A stretch of 64,000 bases of DNA from Niabella agricola (GCF_021538615.1 NZ_JAJHIZ010000003.1:1116001-1180000); one strand, 5' to 3'. Positions 8,631 through 17,504 are shown, counted from the first letter of the stretch. The notes: generated by a model from the sequence alone, not told the origin. Translations and numbers: made by a program.

Positions 8631-9086
8631 ATGAAACAAACGCAACAACCATCCAATGCTTTTATCGCCGCCTCCTGGTTTGCCCTGCTAACCGGTGTAA
8701 CGGCTTATATTATCGGTTTGTGGAATGCCGAAATGCAGCTAAATGAAAAAGGCTACTATTTTACCGTGTTAATGTTCGGACTTTTTTCCGCCATATCTGT
8801 ACAAAAAGCGGTTAGGGATCAACTGGAAGGTATTCCGGTTACCAATCTCTATTATGGCATTGCCTGGTTTACAACCGTCCTGTCCATTGTTTTGCTGACG
8901 GTTGGATTGTGGAATGCCACGCTTACAAAAAGTGAAAAAGGATTTTATGCCATATCCTTTACCCTCAGCATTTTTGCGGCTATTGCGGTACAAAAAAATA
9001 CGCGGGATAGCCGGGCGGCCTTTTCTGATGATTCAAAATCACATACCCCAGACGCAGCGGCTTTTTCCAGGAATGAGCCTTTTTAG
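8631..9086 (+). CDS. YiaA/YiaB-type inner-membrane protein
   Basis: A 151-residue membrane protein with two copies of the YiaAB two-helix unit. Each copy has a hydrophobic helix, a GLWNA turn, a short EKG(Y/F)Y loop and a second hydrophobic helix ending in a conserved AVQK-type motif (SVQKAVRD and AVQKNTRD). Four membrane segments are predicted at about 10-30, 43-60, 78-98 and 106-124. The biochemical role of the family is not established. Position after the Crp/Fnr gene and its palindrome suggests regulation by that protein. Confidence 0.87.
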   Translation: MKQTQQPSNAFIAASWFALLTGVTAYIIGLWNAEMQLNEKGYYFTVLMFGLFSAISVQKAVRDQLEGIPVTNLYYGIAWFTTVLSIVLLTVGLWNATLTKSEKGFYAISFTLSIFAAIAVQKNTRDSRAAFSDDSKSHTPDAAAFSRNEPF

Positions 9087-9127
9087 ACAATTTGTTTGAA
9101 TGTATACCACTAACCCCTCCAAACACC

Positions 9128-9153
9128 GGGCGACAGCACTGTCGCCCTTTTTT
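9128..9153 (+). terminator. Rho-independent terminator after the YiaA-type gene
   Basis: A perfect inverted repeat GGGCGACA-GCAC-TGTCGCCC (9128-9147) followed by six T residues. It lies 41 bp after the stop codon of the YiaA-type gene on the same strand. Confidence 0.85.
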
Positions 9154-9162
9154 GCAGGACAT

Positions 9163-9193
9163 AAAAAAAGCCGTAACATCGTTACGGCCTTTT
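9163..9193. terminator. Bidirectional terminator between convergent genes
   Basis: The inverted repeat GCCGTAAC-ATC-GTTACGGC (9170-9188) is flanked by an A-tract on the left (9163-9169) and T residues on the right. The hairpin is therefore followed by a U-run in both directions. It mainly serves the minus-strand outer-membrane protein gene ending at 9213, with the first hairpin covering the plus strand. Confidence 0.8.
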
Positions 9194-9212
9194 CCCTTCA
9201 CAATCATTTTAT

Positions 9213-9893
9213 TTAGAAAAACACACCGAGACGCAATGCCCAACGGTTCAACGCTACTTTATCATCCTTCCAGTCTTTGTTTCTGGTAATATCGGTAAAT
9301 CCGTTTTCAAAACCCAGTCCAAAATACAGATCCGTTTTTTCTGCAAGCCGGTATTCACCACCCGCCCCTAAAAGCAGCCCCATATTCAATTTATTGGTCT
9401 TGCTCATTGCATTTACATTGTCTTCAGATTTGTCTCCTGAAGTGTAATCTAACCGGGAGCCGATCAGCGCCCCCATGTACGTACCAAATTGTCCCCACCA
9501 GCGGAGACCGTTGATATCATTGGTCTTTAGTTTTACACTCAGCGGGATCTGCAGATACTGCAGTTTCAATTTATACTTCTGGTTGTCGTTGCCGGAGTAC
9601 AATCCTTTTGAAGCATCTTTGATCAGGATGGAGGAAGATGCATGTGCAACTTCCAAACCCGTTGCGAAAGCGCCGCGCGTATCCGAGAACTGCACATCGG
9701 CCATCAGCCCATAGTTCACACCAAAACCGGAACCATCTTTTTCCAGGCCGTTTTCAAGAGGGCGCAGGGTATTTACAAATACGGGATCAACCTTAAATCC
9801 CAAACGTACAGGGCGACCATAAAAACTTCTTTGTGCAAACAGGGTCATTCCTGTAAACACGCAGGCCATTGTTAGCAATAAAGATTTTTTCAT
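9213..9893 (-). CDS. Outer-membrane beta-barrel protein (porin/OmpA-barrel type)
   Basis: A 226-residue protein starting at the ATG at 9893, where a signal peptide begins (MKKSLLLTMACVFTGMTLFA, cleavage after AQ). The frame is open to 9938 but the extra residues are not signal-like. The mature part shows alternating beta-strand patterns (LQIPLSVKLKTNDI, GLLLGAGGEYRLAEKTDLYF) and ends in an aromatic residue (LRLGVFF), as barrel proteins do for BAM recognition. It fits the small barrel family common in Bacteroidota (PF13568-like). No specific substrate can be assigned. Confidence 0.8.
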   Translation of the reverse strand: MKKSLLLTMACVFTGMTLFAQRSFYGRPVRLGFKVDPVFVNTLRPLENGLEKDGSGFGVNYGLMADVQFSDTRGAFATGLEVAHASSSILIKDASKGLYSGNDNQKYKLKLQYLQIPLSVKLKTNDINGLRWWGQFGTYMGALIGSRLDYTSGDKSEDNVNAMSKTNKLNMGLLLGAGGEYRLAEKTDLYFGLGFENGFTDITRNKDWKDDKVALNRWALRLGVFF

Positions 9894-9934
9894 TTTTACA
9901 AAATTTGCGCAAAAGTAGGTATTTTGAGATGAAA

Positions 9935-10085
9935 GCACTAAATTCTCAACGCTAAATACAAAGAGCTAAATTCTAAAAGCAAAATCTGGCTGTGGATGGA
10001 GCATTGAAAAATATCAGCATACAAATAACAAGAACCAAATGAAGCACTAAATTCTAAATACTAAAATCTGATCGCCGATAACTGA
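9935..10085. repeat. Degenerate AT-rich intergenic word repeats
   Basis: The spacer contains several copies of related words such as CTAAATTCT, GCTAAATTCTAAAAG and CACTAAATTCTAAATACTAAAA. Similar words recur at 20060-20130. No coding potential or terminal repeats are seen. The origin is unknown. Confidence 0.5.
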
Positions 10086-10095
10086 TGGCTATATT

Positions 10096-11112
10096 TTAAA
10101 TAATATTTACTTCCGGGTGCAATTCCACACCGTACTTTTTCATCACCGAATCGATTACCTGATTGCACAACTCAAGGATCTCACTGCCGGTGGCTTTCCC
10201 GTAGTTTACCAGTACCAGGGCTTGTTTTTCATGCACCCCTGCGTCGCCCTTCCGGTAGCCCTTCCATCCGGCCTGCTCAATGAGCCAGCCTGCCGCCAGC
10301 TTCATGCTTCCGTCTTCATTTTCATAGGCTACCAGTTCGGGATTGACGGTTTTCAGTGCCTCATATTTCGCCCGGTCGACTGAAGGATTTTTAAAAAAGC
10401 TTCCGGCATTTCCAATCACTGCTGGATCCGGAAGTTTTGAAGAGCGGATATTGATTACGGCCCTTGCTATGGCCTGTATCGAAAGTTCTGAAACACGCAA
10501 TCGCTCCAACTCCTGGCGTATGGCACCGTACTCAATATTAAATACGGGTTTTGTCCGGAGGCGGTAGGTTACATCCGTGATCACAAACTGATCCCGGTAT
10601 GTATTCTTAAAAACACTTTCCCGGTATCCAAATGCACATTCTTCATTGGAAAATATGCGGGTATATCCTTCATGTCGGTGTACCGCAGTCAGCTCCTGGA
10701 ATACATCCCGGATCTCCACGCCATATGCACCAATATTCTGCATCGGGGAGGCGCCCACACAACCGGGGATCAATGCCAGGTTTTCTACTCCTGCATATTG
10801 ATGTTCCAGGCAATGCATTACAAACTGGTGCCATACTTCCCCTGCGCATACTTTTACAAAAATAAAATCGTCATCCCTGCTTAACACTTCGTACCCCAGC
10901 AACTCATTTTTTATAACCAGCCCGTTATAGGGCTCCGTTAAAAGGATATTACTTCCTCCTCCGATCACCAGTGTGGGTAATGTTCGCTTTTCAGCCCATT
11001 CAAGCGCTTCCTTTAATTCGGCAACGGAAGTTGTTTGAACAAAATACCGGGCCTCAGCCTGAATACCAAAACTGTTATAGGGTTTTAAAGAAAAATGATC
11101 TAAAATTTCCAT
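10096..11112 (-). CDS. murB: UDP-N-acetylmuramate dehydrogenase (type I MurB)
   Basis: Cytoplasmic FAD enzyme that reduces UDP-N-acetylglucosamine enolpyruvate to UDP-MurNAc with NADPH in peptidoglycan synthesis; 338 residues, the normal length of type I MurB. The FAD-binding motif is VIGGGSNILLT (about 49-59), the substrate domain carries FGYRESVFK (about 161-169), and the catalytic serine lies in GNAGSFFKNP (S238). The C-terminal glutamate region is seen in GDAGVHEKQALVLVN. The Tyr loop and extra domain of type I are present. It is divergent from the oxidoreductase gene, with about 36 bp between start codons. Confidence 0.97.
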   Translation of the reverse strand: MEILDHFSLKPYNSFGIQAEARYFVQTTSVAELKEALEWAEKRTLPTLVIGGGSNILLTEPYNGLVIKNELLGYEVLSRDDDFIFVKVCAGEVWHQFVMHCLEHQYAGVENLALIPGCVGASPMQNIGAYGVEIRDVFQELTAVHRHEGYTRIFSNEECAFGYRESVFKNTYRDQFVITDVTYRLRTKPVFNIEYGAIRQELERLRVSELSIQAIARAVINIRSSKLPDPAVIGNAGSFFKNPSVDRAKYEALKTVNPELVAYENEDGSMKLAAGWLIEQAGWKGYRKGDAGVHEKQALVLVNYGKATGSEILELCNQVIDSVMKKYGVELHPEVNII

Positions 11113-11148
11113 AGCTTTAAACTATTGCAAAGTAACATTATTCTTTTT

Positions 11149-11823
11149 ATGGGAAAAAAAACCGCAGCAATCATCGGATCCGGAGGTCTTATCGGATCGC
11201 ATTTGCTAGAGGAACTCGTCCGCGATCCGGAATATGGAAGGGTAAAAACACTGGTGCGATGGCCGTCGGAACCGATACACGCCAAACAGGAAATAAAGCT
11301 GGTTGACTTCAATGACGCCGAATCGCTGCTGCTGGCTCTCATAGATGTGGATGTAGTGTTTTGTGCGATTGGCACCACCCTTAAAAAAATGGGCGGCGAT
11401 AAAAAACGATACTGGCAAATTGATCATGATATCCCGCTGCGGGTATGCAGGATGGCGCAGGAAACAGGCTGCCGGAAAATGGTACTGGTATCTGCTGTAG
11501 GTGCCAACAGCAGCAGTCGTAACTTTTATCTGCAACTGAAAGGAAAAACAGAAGCAGATCTTATTGCTTCCGGTATGCCCTGTTTGCATATTATGCAACC
11601 GGCCCTGTTACTGGGTAACAGAAAAGAAAAGCGACGGATAGAAGCCATCAGCCAGCGGATCATGAAGCCCGCATCGGCTTTATTTTCCGGTTCCTGGACC
11701 AAATACAAAGCCATTGAAGCAAACGATGTGGCCCGGGCAATGATCGGCGCAGCAAGGCAGGAACAACCGGGTGTATACCGGTATACATTTAATGAGATGC
11801 AGGCCCTTGCCAGAACTGTATAA
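11149..11823 (+). CDS. NAD(P)-binding Rossmann-fold oxidoreductase (NmrA/HTATIP2-like)
   Basis: A 224-residue atypical short-chain dehydrogenase/epimerase-like protein. The dinucleotide-binding glycines are in AAIIGSGGLIGSHLLEEL, VDVVFCAIGTT marks strand 4, and VLVSAVGANSSSRNFYLQLKGKTE gives the YxxxK-like position (Y-L-Q-L-K). An ATG at 11125 is in frame but lies only 13 bp from the murB start; the ATG at 11149 begins just before the first beta strand and is preferred. The substrate is unknown. Confidence 0.85.
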   Translation: MGKKTAAIIGSGGLIGSHLLEELVRDPEYGRVKTLVRWPSEPIHAKQEIKLVDFNDAESLLLALIDVDVVFCAIGTTLKKMGGDKKRYWQIDHDIPLRVCRMAQETGCRKMVLVSAVGANSSSRNFYLQLKGKTEADLIASGMPCLHIMQPALLLGNRKEKRRIEAISQRIMKPASALFSGSWTKYKAIEANDVARAMIGAARQEQPGVYRYTFNEMQALARTV

Positions 11824-12044
11824 AAGGAAAACAGCAACCAGAGTCCTTTACAGCGAGCCGTGTTCAACAGCGCTTTTTTATGCAATATGGCATTGCGGAT
11901 GCCGAAATCTGCAAACTTCAATTGTGTTATCCGCCGCCAGTGAAAATCAAACAAGCCGGCGCTTCTAAGGCAATACGACCATACCGGCCAGCGCCCACCT
12001 TCAAAAATCAATTATTGGTTCTTAAAATTGGTGTAACTTACAGT

Positions 12045-12635
12045 ATGAACTGGGATGTGCAAACCTTCTCTGCGGCCGCCTTGGGCATTGCATTGGCCGC
12101 CTGCTGCGGTTTCAGGGTTTTTGTACCCATGCTGGTGGCCGGGCTTGCTGGGCGGTTCGATCTCTTTCACTTCTCTGAAAGTTTCCTCTGGCTTTCTTCT
12201 ACGCCTGCATTGGTGGCATTAGGCATTGCCACGGTCTTCGAAATTGCCGGCTACTATATTCCCTTTATCGACAATATCCTGGATACCATTGCAACACCTT
12301 TAGCCGCGGTTGCCGGTACCCTGCTGGCCACCTCGGTGATCCCAATTGAAAACGACTGGATGAAATGGATCATTGGTATTATTGCCGGTGGCGGCGGTGC
12401 CGGCCTGATTGCTTCAGGAACCGGTTTGTTGCGGCTGCTGAGTAGTAAAACAACACTGGGTATGGGCAACAATGTGGTGGCCACCGGTGAAAATGCCGCT
12501 GCCGTAGGCGGGTCGATTCTAAGTTTCCTGATACCGGTTATCATGGCAGTATTGTTCGTCCTGTTCTTTATCTGGATCATCAAAAAAATGATCCGGAAGA
12601 TTCGTGGCAAGCCACTAGTAGCCGGAAAACCCTGA
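12045..12635 (+). CDS. DUF4126 membrane protein
   Basis: A 196-residue protein started at 12045; the frame is open from 11880, but the upstream residues are not membrane- or signal-like. It shows the DUF4126 pattern: ALGIALAACCGFRVFVPMLVAGLAGR, then EIAGYYIPFIDNILDTIATPLAAVAGTLL, glycine-rich membrane segments and a C-terminal hydrophobic helix followed by basic residues. About four or five membrane segments are predicted. Function is unknown. Its last 21 bp overlap the 3' end of the convergent mnmD gene. Confidence 0.85.
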   Translation: MNWDVQTFSAAALGIALAACCGFRVFVPMLVAGLAGRFDLFHFSESFLWLSSTPALVALGIATVFEIAGYYIPFIDNILDTIATPLAAVAGTLLATSVIPIENDWMKWIIGIIAGGGGAGLIASGTGLLRLLSSKTTLGMGNNVVATGENAAAVGGSILSFLIPVIMAVLFVLFFIWIIKKMIRKIRGKPLVAGKP

Positions 12636-13307
12636 CACAGCAGTAGCTCGTACGACTTCCCTTTTTCCGGGCGGCCCCTTGAGTTTCTCTACAGCAAACC
12701 CGACCTCAGCCAGGGTTCTACGCACTACGGATTTGGAACAATACGTAACCAGTACCCCGCCATCTCTCATATGGCTTCGTATTTTTTTGAAAACTCCAGG
12801 CGTCCATAGTTCAGGTTGATCATCCGGCGCAAACGCATCAAAATAACAAATATCGTATACGCCCTCCGGCTGATATTCCAGTAAATCTGCCCGAATTTTT
12901 TGCAGCAGCAGGCGCTCCCCGATTGGTACTTCACGGTTCCAGGAAGCCGTCATCAATTGCTGATATATACCAGTGCTCCCGGCAAATGTATCGTAATTAA
13001 GCCGGCCGTAAACCATCGCCGGCAACGGGTACCGGTCGATACTTGTATAACGGGTGTAAAGCTGTGGCATACTTAAAGCCAGTACAGTCAGCAAGGCATT
13101 TAACCCTGTACCGAAACCAATCTCAAGTATGTTAAGTTCTGCTGGCTGGTATTGTTCCAAATAATATTTCAGGCCATTTTCAATGAACACCTGCATCGAC
13201 TCTGTGAAAGCTCCCCGTGTTGAATGAAAACTGATCGTTGTTCCGGAGATCCCCACACTATCGGAGCCATCACCGGAATGAATAATATGATAATCCGCAG
13301 GCTCCAT
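12615..13307 (-). CDS. mnmD: tRNA 5-methylaminomethyl-2-thiouridine methyltransferase MnmD
   Basis: A 230-residue stand-alone MnmD, corresponding to the N-terminal half of E. coli MnmC. It performs the SAM-dependent methylation of nm5s2U34 to mnm5s2U in certain tRNAs. The SAM-binding motif is ILEIGFGTGLNALLT (about 60-74), the family signature SVGISGTTISFHSTRGAFTES-like region is near the N-terminus, and the catalytic-site motif YFDAFAPDDQPELWTP is at about 154-169. No FAD-dependent MnmC1 half is fused. Its start codon overlaps the stop codon of the upstream phosphoesterase gene (TAATG), indicating coupling. Confidence 0.93.
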   Translation of the reverse strand: MEPADYHIIHSGDGSDSVGISGTTISFHSTRGAFTESMQVFIENGLKYYLEQYQPAELNILEIGFGTGLNALLTVLALSMPQLYTRYTSIDRYPLPAMVYGRLNYDTFAGSTGIYQQLMTASWNREVPIGERLLLQKIRADLLEYQPEGVYDICYFDAFAPDDQPELWTPGVFKKIRSHMRDGGVLVTYCSKSVVRRTLAEVGFAVEKLKGPPGKREVVRATAVSGFSGY

Positions 13308-15157
13308 TAATTGCTGATTTGTAGTACGACTATCTTCCCATCCATGGTTGTTATGGCTATTTTGTGGTCGTTGATAAACTGAAGATCATGCACCAGGCAA
13401 TTGGCTACTTTATGCACCCACACGGTAGCGCCGGTTTTGCGGTCAAATGCGGCAATTACGCCTTTATCGCTAAAGGCATATACCCGCCCTTTCTGCTCGG
13501 TGATTGTTGAAGGGTTGAGTTCATAGTTAAATACATTTTCTGTTTTCCAGACAACAACAGCGCTATCGGCTTTAGTATCTACACCCACCAGGTGTCCTTG
13601 CATGGTTTTGGCAAATACCAGTTTTTTATCTGCCGACAGCCCCATTGACTCCCGCACCCAGTGCTCATTCCAGCGGTGTTTCCAGATCAGCTTGCCGGTG
13701 GTAGCATCCAATACCGTCATATACCGGTCTGGCGCCACCATAAAAATGCGGCCAAAAGCAGTAACCGGCAAACAGGATGCCGGCGAAAGCATCCGGTTGC
13801 TGTAGCCGTCCCGGAAGACCCATTCTGCCTTCCCGGTTTTGCTACTGAGGGCATACAATTCGTTACCCCAACTACCAAAGATCAGTTTACCTTCTGTATA
13901 AAGCGGAACCGCTTTTACAAAGTTTTTTATAGCATCATATTCCCATATTGCTTTCCCATCCGATAACCGGAGTGCCCTGAACTTACCTTCGGAAGATCCC
14001 ACAAACACAGCTCCATTTCTTATAACCGGCGTAGCAACGATCGATTTTGCGGTAGGCACGGACCAAAGTAAAGAACCGTTGTCTGCATTCAAACAATAAA
14101 TGGTGCCATCCGTTGAAGGGATGACGATCCTGTTTTTTTCTATAGCTGGAGCTGCGTAGATCTTTCCGCCTGTTACAAACCGCCATACTACCCGGTTGGC
14201 ATCCGGATCAATGGCCAGCACCCTCCCGCGGCTGTCGGGCGTAATGATCCGGTTTTTATACAATACGAACCCATTCCCGATATCCGAAGAATCCTGGTAG
14301 CGCCAGATTTCTTTTACCTGAGGATAGCGCTGGTTTATTGCATACGATGGCCGGAACCAGCTACGTGTATCCCTTTCCAGGTGATGATCTTTTAATACCA
14401 CGGCAGCCCACTCTTTTTTTGTTTCCATCCCCGGCTTCCGCTCGCGGTAAGTGGCACGTCCGTTTTCGATGGTGATGATATTGTAGCCCCCGATGCTATC
14501 TTTTGCCCGCAGGTTCGAACGTCCCATTACACCAGGTATCCCTTCAAAATCATACCGGCGATTCTGATGGCCATGGCCGCACATGTAAAGCTGTATATTG
14601 TGCTTTTTCAACCGGTCGGCGATCTCGTACCAGTTGTTTAACGAAGAATCCAGGGGATAGTGATCTACAAATATCACCGGCTCCCTTGCAGGAATGGTGG
14701 CAAGCACTGAATCTAACCATACGATATTACCGTATGGCACCTGTCCCGGACTCATTTTCATATTGGGACCGCAGTTGGCGCCCAAAAAATGAATGCCCCC
14801 ATAACTGAAGGCAAATACTTCATTGCCAAATACGCGGTTAAAGGTATTAGTGCCACTCTCGGACCAGTTGTCGTCATGATTACCCGGAACGATGTACCAG
14901 GGCTTGTTCAGTGAGTCCAGAATTTGTTTCGCCAGTTTTATTTCTGCATCCGCTCCAAACTCGGTGATATCGCCGGAAGCGATCACAAACCGAATATCCG
15001 GATTGGCATTGATATCTTTTACGGTTCGCCGGAGATCTTCGTCGGCGTTATTGGAACCGATATGCAGATCAGAGATCTGGGCAAACTGAAAGGAGGCCTG
15101 GGCAGCAGCCAGTTTTACAAAAAAGCAGCAAAGAACAATACAAAGAATTCGTTTCAT
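13307..15157 (-). CDS. Exported metallophosphoesterase fused to a PQQ-type beta-propeller
   Basis: A 616-residue secreted protein: signal peptide (about 1-19, ending LAAAQ), calcineurin-like metallophosphoesterase domain (about 22-255) with all metal motifs (ISDLHIG, SGDIT, GNHDD, VDHYP, GHGH), then a C-terminal domain of repeated PQQ/WD-like blades (about 290-616; WRFVTGGKIYAAPAI, LWSVPTAKSIVATPV, IWEYDAIKNFVKAVP, VWVHKVANCLVH). The propeller probably serves binding or scaffolding rather than PQQ redox chemistry. The likely location is the periplasm or surface. The substrate is unknown. It is coupled to mnmD downstream. Confidence 0.9.
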   Translation of the reverse strand: MKRILCIVLCCFFVKLAAAQASFQFAQISDLHIGSNNADEDLRRTVKDINANPDIRFVIASGDITEFGADAEIKLAKQILDSLNKPWYIVPGNHDDNWSESGTNTFNRVFGNEVFAFSYGGIHFLGANCGPNMKMSPGQVPYGNIVWLDSVLATIPAREPVIFVDHYPLDSSLNNWYEIADRLKKHNIQLYMCGHGHQNRRYDFEGIPGVMGRSNLRAKDSIGGYNIITIENGRATYRERKPGMETKKEWAAVVLKDHHLERDTRSWFRPSYAINQRYPQVKEIWRYQDSSDIGNGFVLYKNRIITPDSRGRVLAIDPDANRVVWRFVTGGKIYAAPAIEKNRIVIPSTDGTIYCLNADNGSLLWSVPTAKSIVATPVIRNGAVFVGSSEGKFRALRLSDGKAIWEYDAIKNFVKAVPLYTEGKLIFGSWGNELYALSSKTGKAEWVFRDGYSNRMLSPASCLPVTAFGRIFMVAPDRYMTVLDATTGKLIWKHRWNEHWVRESMGLSADKKLVFAKTMQGHLVGVDTKADSAVVVWKTENVFNYELNPSTITEQKGRVYAFSDKGVIAAFDRKTGATVWVHKVANCLVHDLQFINDHKIAITTMDGKIVVLQISN

Positions 15158-15218
15158 TATAGCAAGATAGGCAAGATCCGTATAACAGCAAATCCGTCCT
15201 TCAAAAAATCAATATCAA

Positions 15219-15926
15219 TTATTCGTTAAGCAGGAGCCGGCTGAGGTCTTCTACGGTCATCAGCAAGTGATCCGGCCCGTGTTCCAGCAGTTCGGCCTCG
15301 GTACCGTACCCGTACAATACACCGGCAGTTGCGACCCTGTTGTTTTTTGCTCCTATAATATCATATTTCCGGTCGCCCACCATCAGGGTCTTTTCCGGAT
15401 CCAGCTGATGCAATGACAGGGTGTATCGGATCAGTTCTGTTTTATCCGTAAGGGTATTGTCAAGCCGGCTGCCCGTAACCTGCTCAAAAAAAGGCTCCAG
15501 GTCAAAATGGGTAACGATCCTTCGTGCAAATACTTCTGGTTTTGAAGTAACCACAAATAGCCGGTATTTTTTTGCCAGCCCGTTTAACATGATGCTTATA
15601 CCGGAGTAAACCTGGTTTTCGGCCCATCCTTTTTCACTGAAGTATTCCCTGTAAAAGCGCACGGCCCTGTCCGTATCCTTATCGGTAAGGGCATAGCGGG
15701 TACTAAAGGTGTGATGCAACGGAGGTCCGATAAATCGCGACAGTTCGTCCGGATGCGGCTCCTCGATTGCCATTTTCTCCAGCGCATATAACACGGAATT
15801 GATGATTCCGGTTCCGGAATCGGTTAAAGTACCATCCAGATCAAAGAAAATATTTTCCCGGCCTGTGTGCCCGGAAACCGGACCTGCCATAGCACCGCGC
15901 TGTTCATCTGTAAGTATATCCCGCAT
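15219..15926 (-). CDS. HAD-superfamily phosphatase (phosphoglycolate-phosphatase-like)
   Basis: A 235-residue cytoplasmic HAD hydrolase. Motif I is FFDLDGTLTDSG (nucleophile D29), motif II is VVTSKPE, the motif III lysine lies around TDKTELI, and motif IV is MVGDRKYDIIGAKNN. The helical cap sits between motifs I and II, as in the Gph/PgmB type. An alternative start at M13 (15890) is possible, since the conserved domain begins near residue 25. The specific phosphate ester is not identifiable. Confidence 0.9.
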   Translation of the reverse strand: MRDILTDEQRGAMAGPVSGHTGRENIFFDLDGTLTDSGTGIINSVLYALEKMAIEEPHPDELSRFIGPPLHHTFSTRYALTDKDTDRAVRFYREYFSEKGWAENQVYSGISIMLNGLAKKYRLFVVTSKPEVFARRIVTHFDLEPFFEQVTGSRLDNTLTDKTELIRYTLSLHQLDPEKTLMVGDRKYDIIGAKNNRVATAGVLYGYGTEAELLEHGPDHLLMTVEDLSRLLLNE

Positions 15927-16111
15927 CTCTGGTTTGTTTGATTATCGATCGTAACAGCGCTAAGATAGTAAATGGTGCGGAACCCGCATATCGGCCTGCC
16001 GCTATAAAAATATTTCTCTCCGATTTCCTGCTTCTTGCTACCTTACAACAGCTGATCGTATTATTATTGACAAGGTGTATAACAAGCTTCGTAAAATCCA
16101 AAAACAACGTC

Positions 16112-16735
16112 ATGAGCATTATCGCACAATTAGCTACATCCATGGGGCGCAACGATGAAGTGCCCAACCAGGAACTGGCAACACAAATAGCAATAACAAA
16201 TAATAAAAAAGCCGTCCGGGAGCTTGTGGAAAACCTGTCCAATAAAAACAAAGACATTCAGCACGATTGCATCAAAACCCTGTATGAGGTCGGCAACTTG
16301 AAGCCCACCCTCATTGCACCCTATTTTAGTGACTTTATCCGGCTCCTTGGCAGCAAAAACAACCGGCTACAATGGGGCGCCATGGCGGCACTAAATTACA
16401 TTGCCGCTGAAAATTCCAAGGCGGTCTTCCAGGCCCTTCCGGCAATGGCGGCCGCGGCGGAGGGCGGCTCCGTAATTACAAGAGATCATTTTGTAGCCAT
16501 CCTCATCCGGCTATGTGCGGTAAAGCAATATGCAGCTGGTGCATTTAGCCTCTTAAATGAACAATTAGGCTATTGCCCTGCCAACCAGTTGCCCATGTAT
16601 GCAGAAAATGCTGTATCTATTATTAACGAACACAATAAAGCAGCCTTTATTCAAACGCTTTCAGCGCGGCTGAACGATTTTGAAAAAGAAAGCAAACGGA
16701 AACGCGTGGAAAAAGTATTAAAAAAAATCAGATAA
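16112..16735 (+). CDS. HEAT-repeat-like protein of unknown function
   Basis: A 207-residue soluble, mostly helical protein started at the ATG at 16112. The frame is open from 15938, but the upstream part overlaps the promoter region of the divergent HAD gene. Helical repeats such as ELVENLSNKNKDIQHDCIKTLYEVG and FIRLLGSKNNRLQWGAMAALNYIA look like HEAT repeats, and the C-terminus is rich in lysine (KESKRKRVEKVLKKIR). No catalytic motif is seen. A role in protein binding is inference. Confidence 0.75.
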   Translation: MSIIAQLATSMGRNDEVPNQELATQIAITNNKKAVRELVENLSNKNKDIQHDCIKTLYEVGNLKPTLIAPYFSDFIRLLGSKNNRLQWGAMAALNYIAAENSKAVFQALPAMAAAAEGGSVITRDHFVAILIRLCAVKQYAAGAFSLLNEQLGYCPANQLPMYAENAVSIINEHNKAAFIQTLSARLNDFEKESKRKRVEKVLKKIR

Positions 16736-16812
16736 GCGGTAGCTACTTTAAAAAGAAAAATGAAGCACTGCAGCAAACACAATTGAACGTCATAAATCTG
16801 CTGATTAATCCG

Positions 16813-16820
16813 TACCTTTG
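16813..16820 (+). promoter_or_regulatory. -7 promoter element of ssrA
   Basis: TACCTTTG exactly matches TAnnTTTG and lies 29 bp upstream of the mature tmRNA 5' end. The same octamer occurs in the rplU promoter in this window. A clear -33 TTTG is not seen; TTGA at 16783 is a weak candidate. Confidence 0.6.
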
Positions 16821-16849
16821 TATGCTGATTTTTGAATGAACAACCGCCA

Positions 16850-17224
16850 GGGGGCGTTTGGTTTTGACAGCGTAGATCTTTGAAGGTAGAAGCATGCCGG
16901 GCGTTGTGTAATTAGCCCGTAAATCTGAATACTCAAACTATAAATGGCAATACTCAGTATGCCATGGCTGCCTAATCAGTGATTAAGTAGTCATTAGGGC
17001 CGCGTTGAGCCGGTTGTTCTGTTACCACGCTCCGCCGCCGACTCATCAAACAAAAACAGGATGCTGCTGCAATAGGCTGTGCCTGTAGCAAAAGACGCAT
17101 ACAGCTAAGCGTTTCATTGGTTTGTCCTTTTCCGGTGCTGCGCCGACAAATAATATAAGGAATAAGCATGTAGAAGGCCTTTGGAGGATATGTTTGGACA
17201 GGGGTTCGACTCCCCTCGCCTCCA
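16850..17224 (+). ncRNA. ssrA: Transfer-messenger RNA (tmRNA)
   Basis: One-piece tmRNA of about 375 nt. The 5' end GGGGGCG pairs with CGCCTCC at 17217-17223 to form the acceptor stem (one G-U pair), followed by discriminator A. The T arm and loop are AGGGG-TTCGACT-CCCCT, and GGTTTTGACAG follows the 5' strand as in other tmRNAs. The CCA end is not encoded. The tag reading frame starts at GGC 16946 and ends at TAA 16973-16975, encoding GNTQYAMAA, which has the expected hydrophobic YAxAA ending recognised by ClpXP-type proteases. It rescues stalled ribosomes. No gene is supported within this span on the other strand. Confidence 0.95.
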
Positions 17225-17232
17225 CAAATTAG

Positions 17233-17267
17233 ACCCAAGTTTCTGAAAATCAGTTTCTTGGGTTTTT
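17233..17267 (+). terminator. Rho-independent terminator of ssrA
   Basis: ACCCAAG (17233-17239) pairs with CTTGGGT (17257-17263), with an inner CTGA/TCAG helix around an AAA loop, followed by a T-run. It begins 9 bp after the tmRNA 3' end. Confidence 0.85.
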
Positions 17268-17504
17268 ATTACCTTACCGACCTGTAAGTCATGTATTGAC
17301 CATAATGTAAAAAATGGACGTAAGGGTATTACAACAAAGAGCAGGGCGATTATATTTTTTAACCGGCAAGAGCCAGCCATCTATTAGAGGAACCCTCCGG
17401 GGTATAGAACACTATTCAAAATGAATATTCCTCTTGAGCAGCTTGCAGCGCAAACAAGACCGGATTGCCGGAAAAGCGTTGGCACATCGGTGGCATCCGT
17501 CACG

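Noticed and set aside
11206..12011. Minus-strand frames of 130 and 161 residues opposite the oxidoreductase gene
   Set aside because: The plus strand encodes a Rossmann-fold protein through this region; the antisense frames show no family features.
16972..17380. Two overlapping minus-strand frames of 88 residues each
   Set aside because: They lie across tmRNA and its terminator; the RNA structure explains the sequence.
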